In this document: piece after piece, positions 36,604 through 45,836 of the stretch
Layout of the letters: each line of letters starts with the position of its first letter
How positions within the stretch are numbered: the first letter of the stretch is position 1
Source of the DNA: Cyclobacteriaceae bacterium
GTDB taxonomy: Bacteria; Bacteroidota; Bacteroidia; Cytophagales; Cyclobacteriaceae
Direction of reading: 5' to 3'
NCBI GenBank assembly: GCA_019638275.1
Contig: JAHBUC010000005.1
Span: 47,149-111,148, forward strand
Length of the DNA stretch: 64,000 bases
Program-made: the position numbers and the translations under genes
The notes under the pieces: model-generated
Databases searched by the model: none
Seen by the model: the letters and a program-made list of their open reading frames with translations, nothing else
Told to the model about the DNA's origin: nothing

Positions 36604-36807
36604 TTGAGGTAAAGTTCGGGAAATATTTTATGTGAGTATCCGCTTTAAGTCCTAAATATTGCCATTAAAAAAGCATGGGTTGATTTATCTTACCGCAAAG
36701 GCGGAAAGGCCGAGGTAACAATGAGGGTGGCAGAAGCCGGTGAACAGGAAGAAAACCGAAATCAGTTGCATCCTCAAGCCGGCAACCCTAATTTTATCCC
36801 CAGCATC

Positions 36808-37005
36808 ATGACCAAATACTACCATCCCAACGGAACCTACAAAGCGTACACGCACGATGACAAGAACCTCTTCAATGAAGCGGGTGAGCACATCGGGTAC
36901 TTCCAGAATGGTTTTTTATACGACACCAAAGGGATAGCCATTGGCCATGTAAAAGGGAAGTTGATATTGGACAAGGCCGGGCAGACATTGTATTATACTG
37001 CGTAA
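36808..37005 (+). CDS. Small protein, 4-fold beta-flower-like
   Basis: 65 residues from the ATG at 36808; an upstream ATG at 36721 would add 29 residues that look unlike a leader. The sequence is short strand pairs with turns (HPNGTYKAYT, EHIGYFQNGFLYDTKGIAIGHVKGKLILDKAG) in a pattern like the 4-fold beta-flower proteins. It is small, soluble and of unknown function. No neighbour suggests a role. Confidence 0.6.
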   Translation: MTKYYHPNGTYKAYTHDDKNLFNEAGEHIGYFQNGFLYDTKGIAIGHVKGKLILDKAGQTLYYTA

Positions 37006-37199
37006 CAGGTTCTTTTTTTTTGCGGTGAATCCTAGCAAGGGGAACAATCGCAGAATTCCCAAGGCGAAGACTTTGTGGGGAAGTAATAATGAGCGCGTTT
37101 ACCCGATATAGGAGTTTCTCCTATATGAAAAGCCAGAGGTTTATAGCATCTTCACAGTGTAGTTCCGTGCGTTTGGTTTAATCTTGTTTATAGTTCGGT

Positions 37200-37538
37200 A
37201 TGGGCTTACAGCGAAAAATTCAGTTGCTGTTTTTGCTACTCCTGTTCTGCACCGCAGTTCAGGCCCAAACTACTGTGTACATCACCAACACCGGTGAAAA
37301 GTATCACAAACAAACCTGCAAATATTTAAGCAAGAGTTCCATTTCCATTGAGCTAACCAAGGCCAAAGAAAATGGCTACACGGCATGCAGTGTGTGCAAA
37401 CCTGGAGGCACAACAACAACAACACAACCGGTGAAGCAAAACGCTTCGGTTAGCAGGCAATGCTCAGCCATGACAAAAGCTGGTAGCCGTTGTAAGGGAG
37501 TGACGACCAATGCGAGCGGGAGGTGTTATCAGCATTGA
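37200..37538 (+). CDS. Small secreted Cys-motif protein (DUF5763-like tail)
   Basis: 112 residues with a signal peptide (LLFLLLLFCTAVQAQ). Two Cys-containing parts follow: YHKQTCKYLSKSS...YTACSVCKP (residues ~38-66) and, after a Thr-rich linker, QCSAMTKAGSRCKGVTTNASGRCYQH (~87-112). The second matches a DUF5763-like CxAxTKxGxRCKxxA...CxxH metal-binding pattern. It may bind zinc or be held by disulfides. It lies directly before the kinase gene (22 nt) but differs in base composition from it. Confidence 0.75.
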   Translation: MGLQRKIQLLFLLLLFCTAVQAQTTVYITNTGEKYHKQTCKYLSKSSISIELTKAKENGYTACSVCKPGGTTTTTQPVKQNASVSRQCSAMTKAGSRCKGVTTNASGRCYQH

Positions 37539-37560
37539 CCTTAAAATTTCATTTCTCAAT

Positions 37561-38244
37561 ATGAGTGCACAGGCTTTACCCATTGGAACAACCTTGAGAA
37601 AAGATGGAGCTTATATCATAGAACAAGTATTAGGGAAAGGGGGGTTTGGGGTTACTTATAAAGCAATCGATCAACAATTAGGTAGACCCGTTGCCATAAA
37701 GGAGTTTTTTCCTGCAAATTTTTGCTATAGACAAGGTCAAGGAATTGTTAAAATGCCTGGATACACTGGGATTTTTGACTTTGATCAATATCGAGAGAAT
37801 TTTTTTGATGAAGCTAAAAGGCTTGTAAAATTCAATCACCCTAACATCGTAAAAATTTATGATGCATTTAAAGCTAATAATACAGCTTACTTCGTAATGG
37901 AATTTGAGGAAGGTCAAACTTTACAAGAAATTCTAACCCTAAAAGTTCATCTATCAGAAGTAGAGACCATTAGATACATCAAAGATGTTGCTCACGCGCT
38001 TGAATATATCCATACCCAAGGAACATTGCACCGTGACATTAAGCCTTCAAACATTATTATTCGAAAAAGCGGTAAGCCCGTCTTGATTGACTTTGGCGCG
38101 TCTAGAGAAGTTACCAATGGTAACGAAGAGCATACTGCGATACTATCTCACGGCTTCGCTCCACCAGACAATATGATAAAACGGGAAGAAAAGGTCAGTT
38201 TATTGATGTCTACGGTTTGGCTGCAACCTCCTACTATTGTTTAA
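37561..38244 (+). pseudogene. Ser/Thr protein kinase domain, frame broken before the helicase part
   Basis: From ATG 37561 the frame gives an intact N-terminal kinase domain: G-loop LGKGGFGV (24-31), Lys47 in AIKEFF, HRDIKPSN (157-164), DFG at 177-179, and HGFAPPDN in place of the usual YAPPEQ. Near 38185-38193 the frame changes. After that point the kinase sequence goes on in the other frame (KGQFIDVYGLAATSYYCLTG), which is the start of the next listed gene. One base appears to be missing in the GAAGAAAAGG stretch. It may be a real mutation, an assembly error or, less likely, recoding. The codons before the break end at 38244 in nonsense-like sequence. Confidence 0.8.
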
Positions 38245-40568
38245 CCGGGTCGGTTCCGATCAGGGCAGACCATCGATTACAACAAGTAATGCCAGAGCCA
38301 AATGCGATTAATCCATCTATTTCAGTCGAGCTAAATGATATTTTGGTAAAGGGTTTAGAACTTGATAGCGATAAAAGATATCAGTCAATCTCTAAATTTC
38401 TATATGATTTAACTTCCGTATCAGTAAATGAGGAGAAGGATCACGCCCTGACCGATGGCCAAATAAAATACTGTCGTGTAATCAACCAATTTATTAATGA
38501 TGAAGAGACCAATGTCTTGATATTAACGGGAGCAGTGAATACAGGTAAGACAACTCTAATTAAAAAAGTATTAACAAGTAACAATGAGCCTAATATTGTA
38601 TTCAAATTATTAGCGGCCGGGAGTAGAATTGCTGAACAACTAATGTATAATAGTGGGTTAGAGGCGTATAGTTTATATCGACATATTTATAATTTTAATA
38701 ATAGTACAAACAGTAATGGTGAGGATGAGGACAATATTGATCTGGACAGATCTGAAGTTTCAGAATCGGATATTAAACAAGCTCGATACACGATTAAAAA
38801 TAATGCAGATGGAGAAAGAGTTATCTATGTTATTGAGGAAGCACAGTTACTTTCTGATAGCTTTAGTGAAAATGAACTTTTTATATTTGGATCTGGACAG
38901 CTCCTTAATGATTTAATTCAATTTATTGATATCAAAAATCACCCGAATCGAAAATTAATAATCGTTGGCGATGATAAAAAAATAAGTAGAGGGAGTAATG
39001 AGGAATCCGCCTTGTCTAAAACTCATCTAACAAACACATATCAACTGACAACTAAAGTTCTGGAGTTGGATGAGATCATTCTTACTGAGCAACAAAAAAA
39101 TATTCTTGGATGCATTAAAGAAATAGGTTTATCAATTTCTCAAAGCAATTTTAATAACCTATCCTTGAAGGAGGACGGGTTTAGTATTTTTAAGATCTCT
39201 CGGGAAGAATTTGCTGATTGTTACAAAAGACTTGATTCATTAAACCAATCAATATTTCTTAGCTACTCTAATAAACATGCATTTGACGCCAATGCCGCAA
39301 TCAGAAGAGATATTTTAAATAGAAACAGTATTTTGGAAAAAGGTGATCTTGTATCCTTCAATAATACTGTTCCAACCTCCGGAGCTTTGACCTCTTTATT
39401 CCCTACTCAAATTTATAAAGGTGAGATTGTAGAAATTTTATCTGTAGATGATCAGGAGATTATTCCTGTTTACTTAAAAGGTAAGCCTGTAGTTAATTTA
39501 ATGTTTAGAAAAGTGAAGGTATTTATTCCCCGATATCAAAAGGAAGAACAAGTAACTATTTTGGAAAACTACTTACGGCAAGAGAAAGATATTTCTAAGG
39601 AAGAACGATTAGGACTTTTGCTACATGCTCGTAATAATTTTAGACAACTCTCTGGAAAGTTTAAGGTTAATAAACAGGAATTTACAAATTATCTAAAAAC
39701 TGATCCGTATTATAATAGCGCATTAGTTAAGTATGCGTACTCCATGACCTGTCACAAAGCAAACGGATCGAAATGGAAATACGTGTTCATTAATTGTGAG
39801 ACTGAAAAGGCTAGGGATAATGAAGAGTATTTTAGATGGCTATACACCGCCCTATCTTGTGCGAAGTCTAGAGTTTACTTAATAAGCTATTCGGATATTA
39901 GTCCTTACATAAAACTTGAATGGAAAGATAGGCTTGAATCTTACGATCAATTTGAAAAAGCCAGAATTAACATATTTAATGTGAAATTAGATATATCAAT
40001 TCCTCAACAAGTACTTGCTGATGTGGAAAAATTGAAGTTCCCTGTTCAATTTCCAGCTCTTCAAATATTTTGGTATTTAATCTCCTCCAAACTTACCCCC
40101 TACAAAATAGATGTTAAGAAAATTGAACATCATAGCTACCAGGAGCTCTATACATTTGGTGATGAAGCGGGTCAAATAGCAAAGATACGATTCTATTATA
40201 ACGGAGAAGGAAAGATTACTCGCCATTTGCTATATCCAAAAAATGATTTTTCTGAAAGGATAATTAAAATTTTGGAAAGTGGAAATTTCGCTATTGATAC
40301 TAATTTTCCTCAGGGTTTTCTTAAAGAGCTGTACCGACATTTTAACGAACTTTTGACAAAGGAGGGGATTCAAGTTGTCTCCGTTGAGCATGAGAGCTTT
40401 CAAGAGAGATATATAATCACTAGAGATATCGAATTTCTTCAATTGTCCATATATTATAATTCCGAGGGATTTATAACAACCATTTTACCGGTCCGATTCA
40501 ATTCCCACACTTTATATCAAAAGGTTAAGAATCTAGTTGAATCTAATTTAAGATTTGGAAATGCATAA
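38217..40568 (+). CDS. Kinase C-lobe plus SF1 (RecD/UvrD-like) helicase, with duplicated C-terminal domain
   Basis: The start used here (TTG 38217) lies inside the kinase lobe, so the true protein is probably the upstream kinase joined to this part (~1000 residues). After the kinase lobe (to ~70) come Walker A GAVNTGKTT near residue 105, a Walker B-like YVIEEAQ near 207, the accessory segment GDLVSFNNTVPTSG, and the RecD-type motif YAYSMTCHKANGSKWKYVF near 505, all of an SF1 helicase. Two similar ~85-residue units follow (EHHSYQELYTF...FYYNGEGKIT and EHESFQERYII...IYYNSEGFIT). The region is AT-rich. The last 8 nt overlap the next gene. A role in defence or RNA/DNA surveillance is inferred. 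Confidence 0.82.
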   Translation: MAATSYYCLTGSVPIRADHRLQQVMPEPNAINPSISVELNDILVKGLELDSDKRYQSISKFLYDLTSVSVNEEKDHALTDGQIKYCRVINQFINDEETNVLILTGAVNTGKTTLIKKVLTSNNEPNIVFKLLAAGSRIAEQLMYNSGLEAYSLYRHIYNFNNSTNSNGEDEDNIDLDRSEVSESDIKQARYTIKNNADGERVIYVIEEAQLLSDSFSENELFIFGSGQLLNDLIQFIDIKNHPNRKLIIVGDDKKISRGSNEESALSKTHLTNTYQLTTKVLELDEIILTEQQKNILGCIKEIGLSISQSNFNNLSLKEDGFSIFKISREEFADCYKRLDSLNQSIFLSYSNKHAFDANAAIRRDILNRNSILEKGDLVSFNNTVPTSGALTSLFPTQIYKGEIVEILSVDDQEIIPVYLKGKPVVNLMFRKVKVFIPRYQKEEQVTILENYLRQEKDISKEERLGLLLHARNNFRQLSGKFKVNKQEFTNYLKTDPYYNSALVKYAYSMTCHKANGSKWKYVFINCETEKARDNEEYFRWLYTALSCAKSRVYLISYSDISPYIKLEWKDRLESYDQFEKARINIFNVKLDISIPQQVLADVEKLKFPVQFPALQIFWYLISSKLTPYKIDVKKIEHHSYQELYTFGDEAGQIAKIRFYYNGEGKITRHLLYPKNDFSERIIKILESGNFAIDTNFPQGFLKELYRHFNELLTKEGIQVVSVEHESFQERYIITRDIEFLQLSIYYNSEGFITTILPVRFNSHTLYQKVKNLVESNLRFGNA

Positions 40569-42369
40569 CATTGAAAGTTACTCAAGGTATTTGCATCAGC
40601 TAGTTAAAGAGGGCAAGTTTGAAAATGTACTAATTAATTTTCAGGAAAACTCTGTCAACTTTAAGAAGGAAGAAATTGCTAATAACTCTTATCTGGTTGG
40701 TAACATGCTAAAGTGTTATAAGGAACAAGATCTTCAATTAAAGGGATTAGACTTCCTAAAGGATTATGAAATAGATGTCTTCAAAGACACTTACGTCTCA
40801 AATCACTACGGTTGGCTTTTACATTCTGTTCTAAAGAATTACGCTAATTTTCCTGATGATACTTTGGAGGATGTTATAGATGCTGCTGTTGTTTTTTTGT
40901 GCAGGATTCCAATTCTCGAGGAAAGTAATAAGTTGTTGATTATTCAGTTATTTGGGAAAATAATAGCTTTTGAAAAGAGGAAAGAGAATATTACTATTAA
41001 AAACCTTTCAAAGGTCCTTAAAGGAATTAATATCAAACATGATTTAGTTAAAAATTTCATTGCGTCCGAACCTTATATTGTTAGTGGTATAATGGATATT
41101 TTTAGAAAGTCAGGACATGTCGAAAGGGCCTTTGGATTCTTAAAATTTTTAAAAGTCGAAATTAATGATAAAACACCCGAACAAATCCTCAATTCGTACG
41201 GCTGGTCTCTTTATACTAAGCTAAAATTGGAAATCAACGATAACGATGATGATGCTGACATGCCTTTCGATTCCTTACTTGTCGATTTTCAGGAGCCAGA
41301 TATTCTCGAAGTACCGGAATTACACCCAAAAAGTGAAACATTGAACTTAATTTCGAGTAAAATCTTATTGTTCTCGTTTGATTCTGAGTATAGCCCTTTT
41401 TCTAAACTTTTTAATCTATGTCTTAAAAGTGAAAAGAAAAAACCCAATCCAAATTGGGCATGGATGGAAAGCTTTTTGACCGCACTTAAAGAGAAGCCTC
41501 TCAATATAGAGTGTGCCACAATACAATTTGTCAAGAATGGCAAACAAAAAACTATTGAACTCGCTTCTGATCTGGAAACTTGGTATTCTTACTACTCATT
41601 AGCTTTATTGAAACAAAAAAAAATTCAAGAATGTATTGAGAGCTCCAGAGCTGCTTTATTCTCAATTAAGAGATTTCACTATAACAATGACTTATGGTTT
41701 GCTCGTAAAATAGCGATGGCGAACAAGGGACTGGGTAATACAGCACAAGCCATAATGGAAATGGAACTTATTGAGAAAAGGAAAAATGAGTGGTTTATTC
41801 AAAAGGAACTTGCAGAGCTATACTTTGAAAATAATGATGTTAATAAAGCGAAAGCCTTGGCAATTAAAGGAGCTTTGGCCTACGGTGAAAAGGAAAAGAA
41901 AGATGGCCTGTTCTTTTTGCTGGGTCAGATTTTTGCTTTTAAAGAAGATAGAATAAATTCCTATAAGCATTTCCTATTATCAAAGCTGATAAGAGAAGAA
42001 CAGGAATGGCTTATTCCAAATAAATTGAAGTTGGCGTTGGAAGATTCTTTTGTAGAAAATTTACCATTTGATAAGTCTTCTCTGCTGTATAAAGATTTGT
42101 TAGAGTTCTGGAAATTGGAGGGAAAAGATCACTTGAATAAATCAGTACCCGGCAAAATTGGTGGCAAAATTATTCATCTTAATCTTGATAAAGGAATAGG
42201 AACCATCCTAGGAAGTGACGGCAAAAAATTCTTTTTTCGCTTACGCGATTTTGATGAAAATAGGGATAGAATCGTAATAGGCGCTTTTGTTGAATTTAAG
42301 AGCAAAGCCCCTAGAGAAAATCGACATGATATGAATTGGGTGGCTTTTGATATTAAGTTAAAAAAATAA
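40561..42369 (+). CDS. Helical-repeat (TPR-like) protein with C-terminal cold-shock-like domain
   Basis: 602 residues from ATG 40561, which overlaps the stop of the helicase gene by 8 nt. Most of the length is alpha-helical with TPR/PPR-like pairs (e.g. YYSLALLKQKKIQECIESSRAAL, NTAQAIMEMELIEKRKNEWFIQKELAELYFENNDVNKAKAL). The last ~70 residues look like a cold-shock/OB domain (GGKIIHLNLDKGIGTILGSDGKKFFFRLRDF), expected to bind single-stranded nucleic acid. Translational coupling suggests it works with the kinase-helicase. The partnership is the core of the candidate system. I do not know a named homolog. Confidence 0.8.
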   Translation: MHNIESYSRYLHQLVKEGKFENVLINFQENSVNFKKEEIANNSYLVGNMLKCYKEQDLQLKGLDFLKDYEIDVFKDTYVSNHYGWLLHSVLKNYANFPDDTLEDVIDAAVVFLCRIPILEESNKLLIIQLFGKIIAFEKRKENITIKNLSKVLKGINIKHDLVKNFIASEPYIVSGIMDIFRKSGHVERAFGFLKFLKVEINDKTPEQILNSYGWSLYTKLKLEINDNDDDADMPFDSLLVDFQEPDILEVPELHPKSETLNLISSKILLFSFDSEYSPFSKLFNLCLKSEKKKPNPNWAWMESFLTALKEKPLNIECATIQFVKNGKQKTIELASDLETWYSYYSLALLKQKKIQECIESSRAALFSIKRFHYNNDLWFARKIAMANKGLGNTAQAIMEMELIEKRKNEWFIQKELAELYFENNDVNKAKALAIKGALAYGEKEKKDGLFFLLGQIFAFKEDRINSYKHFLLSKLIREEQEWLIPNKLKLALEDSFVENLPFDKSSLLYKDLLEFWKLEGKDHLNKSVPGKIGGKIIHLNLDKGIGTILGSDGKKFFFRLRDFDENRDRIVIGAFVEFKSKAPRENRHDMNWVAFDIKLKK

Positions 42370-42514
42370 TACTAATCCCCTCCTCAGAGCCAACAGGAAC
42401 TCAGCGAGCACTTTTACCCCCTCAACGTCACTCGAAAGAGGACGTTAAGGAGTTTGAACTCCAACGTAGAAAAAAAATTGTCTAATACCTGTGAAGAAGG
42501 ATTGTGCAAACGTA

Positions 42515-42600
42515 TTATTGTCCATCGTGAATCAACAACTCAACACGCCTGTTTTGTTTTCGTCCTTCTTGCATTTGATGGGATTTATCTACCAGAATAG
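42515..42600 (-). pseudogene. 3' remnant of an OmpA-family gene
   Basis: The minus strand encodes a short stretch ending QEGRKQNRRVELLIHDGQ then TAA (42515-42517). The GRxxNRRVEL tail is the classic C-terminus of OmpA-family peptidoglycan-binding domains, but the rest of the domain is missing and the sequence runs into the 3' end of the membrane protein gene. It is probably what remains of a gene cut when the accessory block arrived. Confidence 0.65.
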
Positions 42601-43076
42601 TATTTACCCGCCATCCACGAAATAGGCAAGCCAATACACACCATCAGAATAACAATACCAATAACACTTTGTAGTTGAAACGGCTGAAATGCTCCGTTCA
42701 CTATGGGCAACACAATCAGGTTCATCATCAGCCATACGAAAACACCATAGGCAAGGCCAACCATGATTTTATTTCCGGATAAAAATTTCAAGCGTGGATA
42801 CAACAAAAAGAAAAGCGTTGTCCATGAATACGCAATGATAAAATGAAAGAACAACCCAAGGAGAGCCATTGGCAAACCACCGGAAAAGGCATCGGGGCCA
42901 ACAGCCTTGCTGGCAATAAACTGGAGCACGCGTATGGGTGTTGTTTCATTGGCAACAAAGGCGTGCGTGAATGCAGCCAGTATATCCAACGTACCAGCCA
43001 GCAAGCCTGTAAGCAGAATGGCTTGTATCAGTCCTGATGTTATTGGAGCGCCTTGATTAGCGGCTTGATTTTTCAT
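42585..43076 (-). CDS. Integral membrane protein (DUF1440/YagU-like)
   Basis: 163 residues with four hydrophobic segments (near 15-35, 70-92, 100-122 and 130-150), and the sequence GTLDILAAFTHAF near the first helix. It resembles DUF1440-type membrane proteins, but the match is weak. No enzymatic motif is seen. It probably lies in the inner membrane. It is separated from its neighbours by long spacers and reads toward the OmpA remnant. Confidence 0.7.
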   Translation of the reverse strand: MKNQAANQGAPITSGLIQAILLTGLLAGTLDILAAFTHAFVANETTPIRVLQFIASKAVGPDAFSGGLPMALLGLFFHFIIAYSWTTLFFLLYPRLKFLSGNKIMVGLAYGVFVWLMMNLIVLPIVNGAFQPFQLQSVIGIVILMVCIGLPISWMAGKYYSGR

Positions 43077-43259
43077 GAGCGTATGTGAATTCGTTCATTT
43101 TGGGAATGAATATACGTTGAATTTCGAAGTGCCACATTTTCGATTGTTGCAATTCAGCTCGTTTTAGCCCGTATTCAAATAAATCATTGGAAACCTGTTG
43201 CCTTACTCCTCCGTTTTAGTTAGTGTTGTGTAAACTAAAATTTAGAGTAATCTAAAAAT

Positions 43260-45491
43260 ATGCTTAGTAAGGCTAAAATTTTGATGGTGGCAGGGGTTGT
43301 GTTGGCCTTTCAGGCGGTGGCGCAGGAAGCCGCGGTGCACGGATGGGTGCGGGCTAAGGAGGCGCCCGTGTCCTTTGCCACGGTGGCCTTGCGGGGCACA
43401 AACAAGGGCACCATCACCAAAGCCGATGGATCGTTTGCGTTAACGGGTATCGTTAGTGGTTCCTATGTGCTGGAAGTTTCAGCCGTTGGGTTCAAAAAAA
43501 ATATACAACAGGTTAAGGTCAGCCCGTCAACCCAACCGATAACCATTACCCTGGAAGAAGAGGTGAGCCAGCTTGATGAGGTAGTGGTAACGGGAACCAT
43601 GCAGGAGGTAACGAAACTCAGGTCACCGATTCCGGTGGAGGTTTACGCTCCGGTGTTGTTTAAGAAAAATCCGGTGCCCAATATTTTTGAATCGTTGAAC
43701 ATGGTGAATGGCGTGCAGCCGCAAGTGAACTGCAACGTGTGTAACACAGGGGATATACACATTAACGGATTAGAAGGCCCGTACACGATGATCCTGATTG
43801 ATGGCATGCCCATCGTAAGCAGTCTGTCGACTGTATACGGATTAGCCGGAATTCCCAACGCCATGGTGAAGCGCATTGAGGTAGTGAAGGGCCCGGCTTC
43901 CACGTTGTATGGCTCTGAAGCGGTTGGTGGGTTGATCAACATCATCACCAAAGAACCGGGCAACATGCCTGTATTGCAGGCAGATGTTTTTGGAACCAGT
44001 GTAGGTGAACTTAACCTGGATTTTTCATTGGCAGGAAAAGTGTGCAAGGCTTCAACCCTGCTGGGGATCAATCATTTTCAATACCGTAACAAAAGCGATA
44101 TCAACAACGATAATTTTACAGACATACCGGTGCAGCAACGCATTTCCGTTTTCAACAAATGGGAATTTCCAAAACAAAAGGGTTCATTGGCGCTGCGGTA
44201 CTTTTATGAAGACCGGTGGGGCGGAGAACTGCAATGGAACAGAAGCTACCGCGGGTCGGATGTATATTATGGAGAATCCATTTACACCAACCGGTGGGAA
44301 GTGATCGGCACACAAGCACTCAACACCAATGCGGCTATCGATTATTCCTATAACTACCACCTGCAGGATTCGTATTACGGTACCGTAAAGTACAAAGCCG
44401 ATCAGCATGTTGCGTTTGCGCAGCTGCGTTGGAACCGGAAGATGGGCGCACACACGTTGCTGGCGGGTTTGCCTGTGCGGTTTATTTATTATGATGATAA
44501 CACACCAGGCACGGCTGAACTTTCAGGCGACAACACACCCTCGGTGACTTTCTTGCCCGGAGTTTTTGTGCAGCATGAAATGGAATTCAGCAAATCATTC
44601 TCTACGCTGGCAGGTTTGCGTTACGATCACCATAACATTCATGGGAGTATTTTTACGCCACGGTTAAGTTTTCGATATGCGCCATCAACCAACAGCGTGT
44701 TACGACTCACCACCGGCAGCGGCTATCGCGTAGTGAATTTGTTTACCGAAGATCATGCAGCTCTCACCGGCTCGCGCGAAGTGGTGATTGAAGATGAACT
44801 GAAACCGGAACAATCATGGAATCTGAATCTCAACTATACCCATACGTTTCCATTCTCCTCCGGCTTTTGGCATGTAGACGGTTCATTGTTCTACACGTAC
44901 TTTTCAAACAAAATTGTTGGCGATTTTTTGTCTGACCCGGATAAAATCATTTACGACAACCTGGATGGGCACGCCATATCGAAAGGCATCACGTTGAACT
45001 CGGATTTACAATTCACCTCCGGGTTTTCGGTGCTGGCCGGCATTACGTTAATGGATGTATACAGCAGGGAAGGGGGAGAAAAAATTCCACAGCTTTTTGC
45101 GCCTCGCTTTTCCGCAACATTGGCCACTTCCTACACCACGCCAAACAAAGCCTGGATGATTGACCTCACCGGAAGGTTTAACGGCCCGATGTACTTGCCC
45201 GTACAACTCAATGATTTCCGCCCGGATAAATCGCCTGTGGTTCCGTTGATGAATATCCAGGTAACGCGGACGATAACCAGTAAAAGTGAAAAGCACCAAT
45301 GGGAGATTTATGGTGGTGTAAAAAATCTGTTGAACTTCATTCCGAAGCATCCGTTGATGCGACCATTCGATCCGTTTGATCGCAACACCGATATGAATAA
45401 CCCAAACAACTACACATTCGATACGGCCTACAACTATGCGCCTGTGCAGGGATTGAAAGGATTTCTGGGTGTGCGGTATACACTGCGGTAG
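43260..45491 (+). CDS. TonB-dependent receptor with carboxypeptidase-regulatory domain
   Basis: 743 residues. A signal peptide (KILMVAGVVLAFQAVAQ) precedes the CarboxypepD_reg-like domain (~22-108), the plug with NGVQPQVNCNVCNTGDIHINGLEGPYTMILIDGMPIVSSL and RIEVVKGPASTLYGSEAVGGLINIIT, and a barrel ending LGVRYTLR. The two Cys of NCNVCN in the plug recall receptors for metals or metal complexes, but the ligand is not known. It stands alone upstream of a toxin-antitoxin pair and has no riboswitch that I can see. Confidence 0.94.
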   Translation: MLSKAKILMVAGVVLAFQAVAQEAAVHGWVRAKEAPVSFATVALRGTNKGTITKADGSFALTGIVSGSYVLEVSAVGFKKNIQQVKVSPSTQPITITLEEEVSQLDEVVVTGTMQEVTKLRSPIPVEVYAPVLFKKNPVPNIFESLNMVNGVQPQVNCNVCNTGDIHINGLEGPYTMILIDGMPIVSSLSTVYGLAGIPNAMVKRIEVVKGPASTLYGSEAVGGLINIITKEPGNMPVLQADVFGTSVGELNLDFSLAGKVCKASTLLGINHFQYRNKSDINNDNFTDIPVQQRISVFNKWEFPKQKGSLALRYFYEDRWGGELQWNRSYRGSDVYYGESIYTNRWEVIGTQALNTNAAIDYSYNYHLQDSYYGTVKYKADQHVAFAQLRWNRKMGAHTLLAGLPVRFIYYDDNTPGTAELSGDNTPSVTFLPGVFVQHEMEFSKSFSTLAGLRYDHHNIHGSIFTPRLSFRYAPSTNSVLRLTTGSGYRVVNLFTEDHAALTGSREVVIEDELKPEQSWNLNLNYTHTFPFSSGFWHVDGSLFYTYFSNKIVGDFLSDPDKIIYDNLDGHAISKGITLNSDLQFTSGFSVLAGITLMDVYSREGGEKIPQLFAPRFSATLATSYTTPNKAWMIDLTGRFNGPMYLPVQLNDFRPDKSPVVPLMNIQVTRTITSKSEKHQWEIYGGVKNLLNFIPKHPLMRPFDPFDRNTDMNNPNNYTFDTAYNYAPVQGLKGFLGVRYTLR

Positions 45492-45524
45492 TTTAACGGT
45501 TTAAGTGCGACTTTCTGTTTCCCG

Positions 45525-45836
45525 TTACTCAATTGTCAACGATACCTTTCTTCCTAATCCCAGTTCAATTAATTTGAATAAAGTTGACAATTGAATATCG
45601 CTATGACCATTTTCAATTCTTGAGATAAAGCTCTTTTTTGTCCCGGTCTTTTCGGCTAACTCGTCCTGAGTCATGTTAGCAAGCCGTCTTTCTTCCTTAA
45701 TAATCTCACCAATGGCAAACGACTTTGCTTTAATCTCAAATTCGGTTCTTTTTTTAGTCCCGATTTTGCCATAACGTTTTTCAAGATGCTCATCAAAAGT
45801 CGTTACTCTCTTTCTTTTTTTATTTTTTGTTTCCAT
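45525..45836 (-). CDS. HigA-like XRE-family antitoxin
   Basis: 103 residues from ATG 45834-45836, the start that fits the METKNKKRKRV beginning. The HTH is clear: ERRLANMTQDELAEKTGTKKSFISRIENGHSDIQLSTLFKLIELGLGRKVSLTIE. The gene overlaps the toxin stop by 17 nt, and the order toxin then antitoxin is that of HigBA. The antitoxin should neutralise the toxin and repress the operon, probably at the palindrome 46197-46214. Confidence 0.92.
   Translation of the reverse strand: METKNKKRKRVTTFDEHLEKRYGKIGTKKRTEFEIKAKSFAIGEIIKEERRLANMTQDELAEKTGTKKSFISRIENGHSDIQLSTLFKLIELGLGRKVSLTIE

Noticed and set aside
38185..38195. Programmed -1 frameshift site in the kinase gene
   Set aside because: The stretch GAA GAA AAG G does not form a canonical X-XXY-YYZ slippery heptamer, and the missing-A explanation is simpler.
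37200..42369. Integrase- or transposon-borne island
   Set aside because: No integrase, transposase, tRNA or direct terminal repeats could be found at the edges, so the mode of acquisition stays open.
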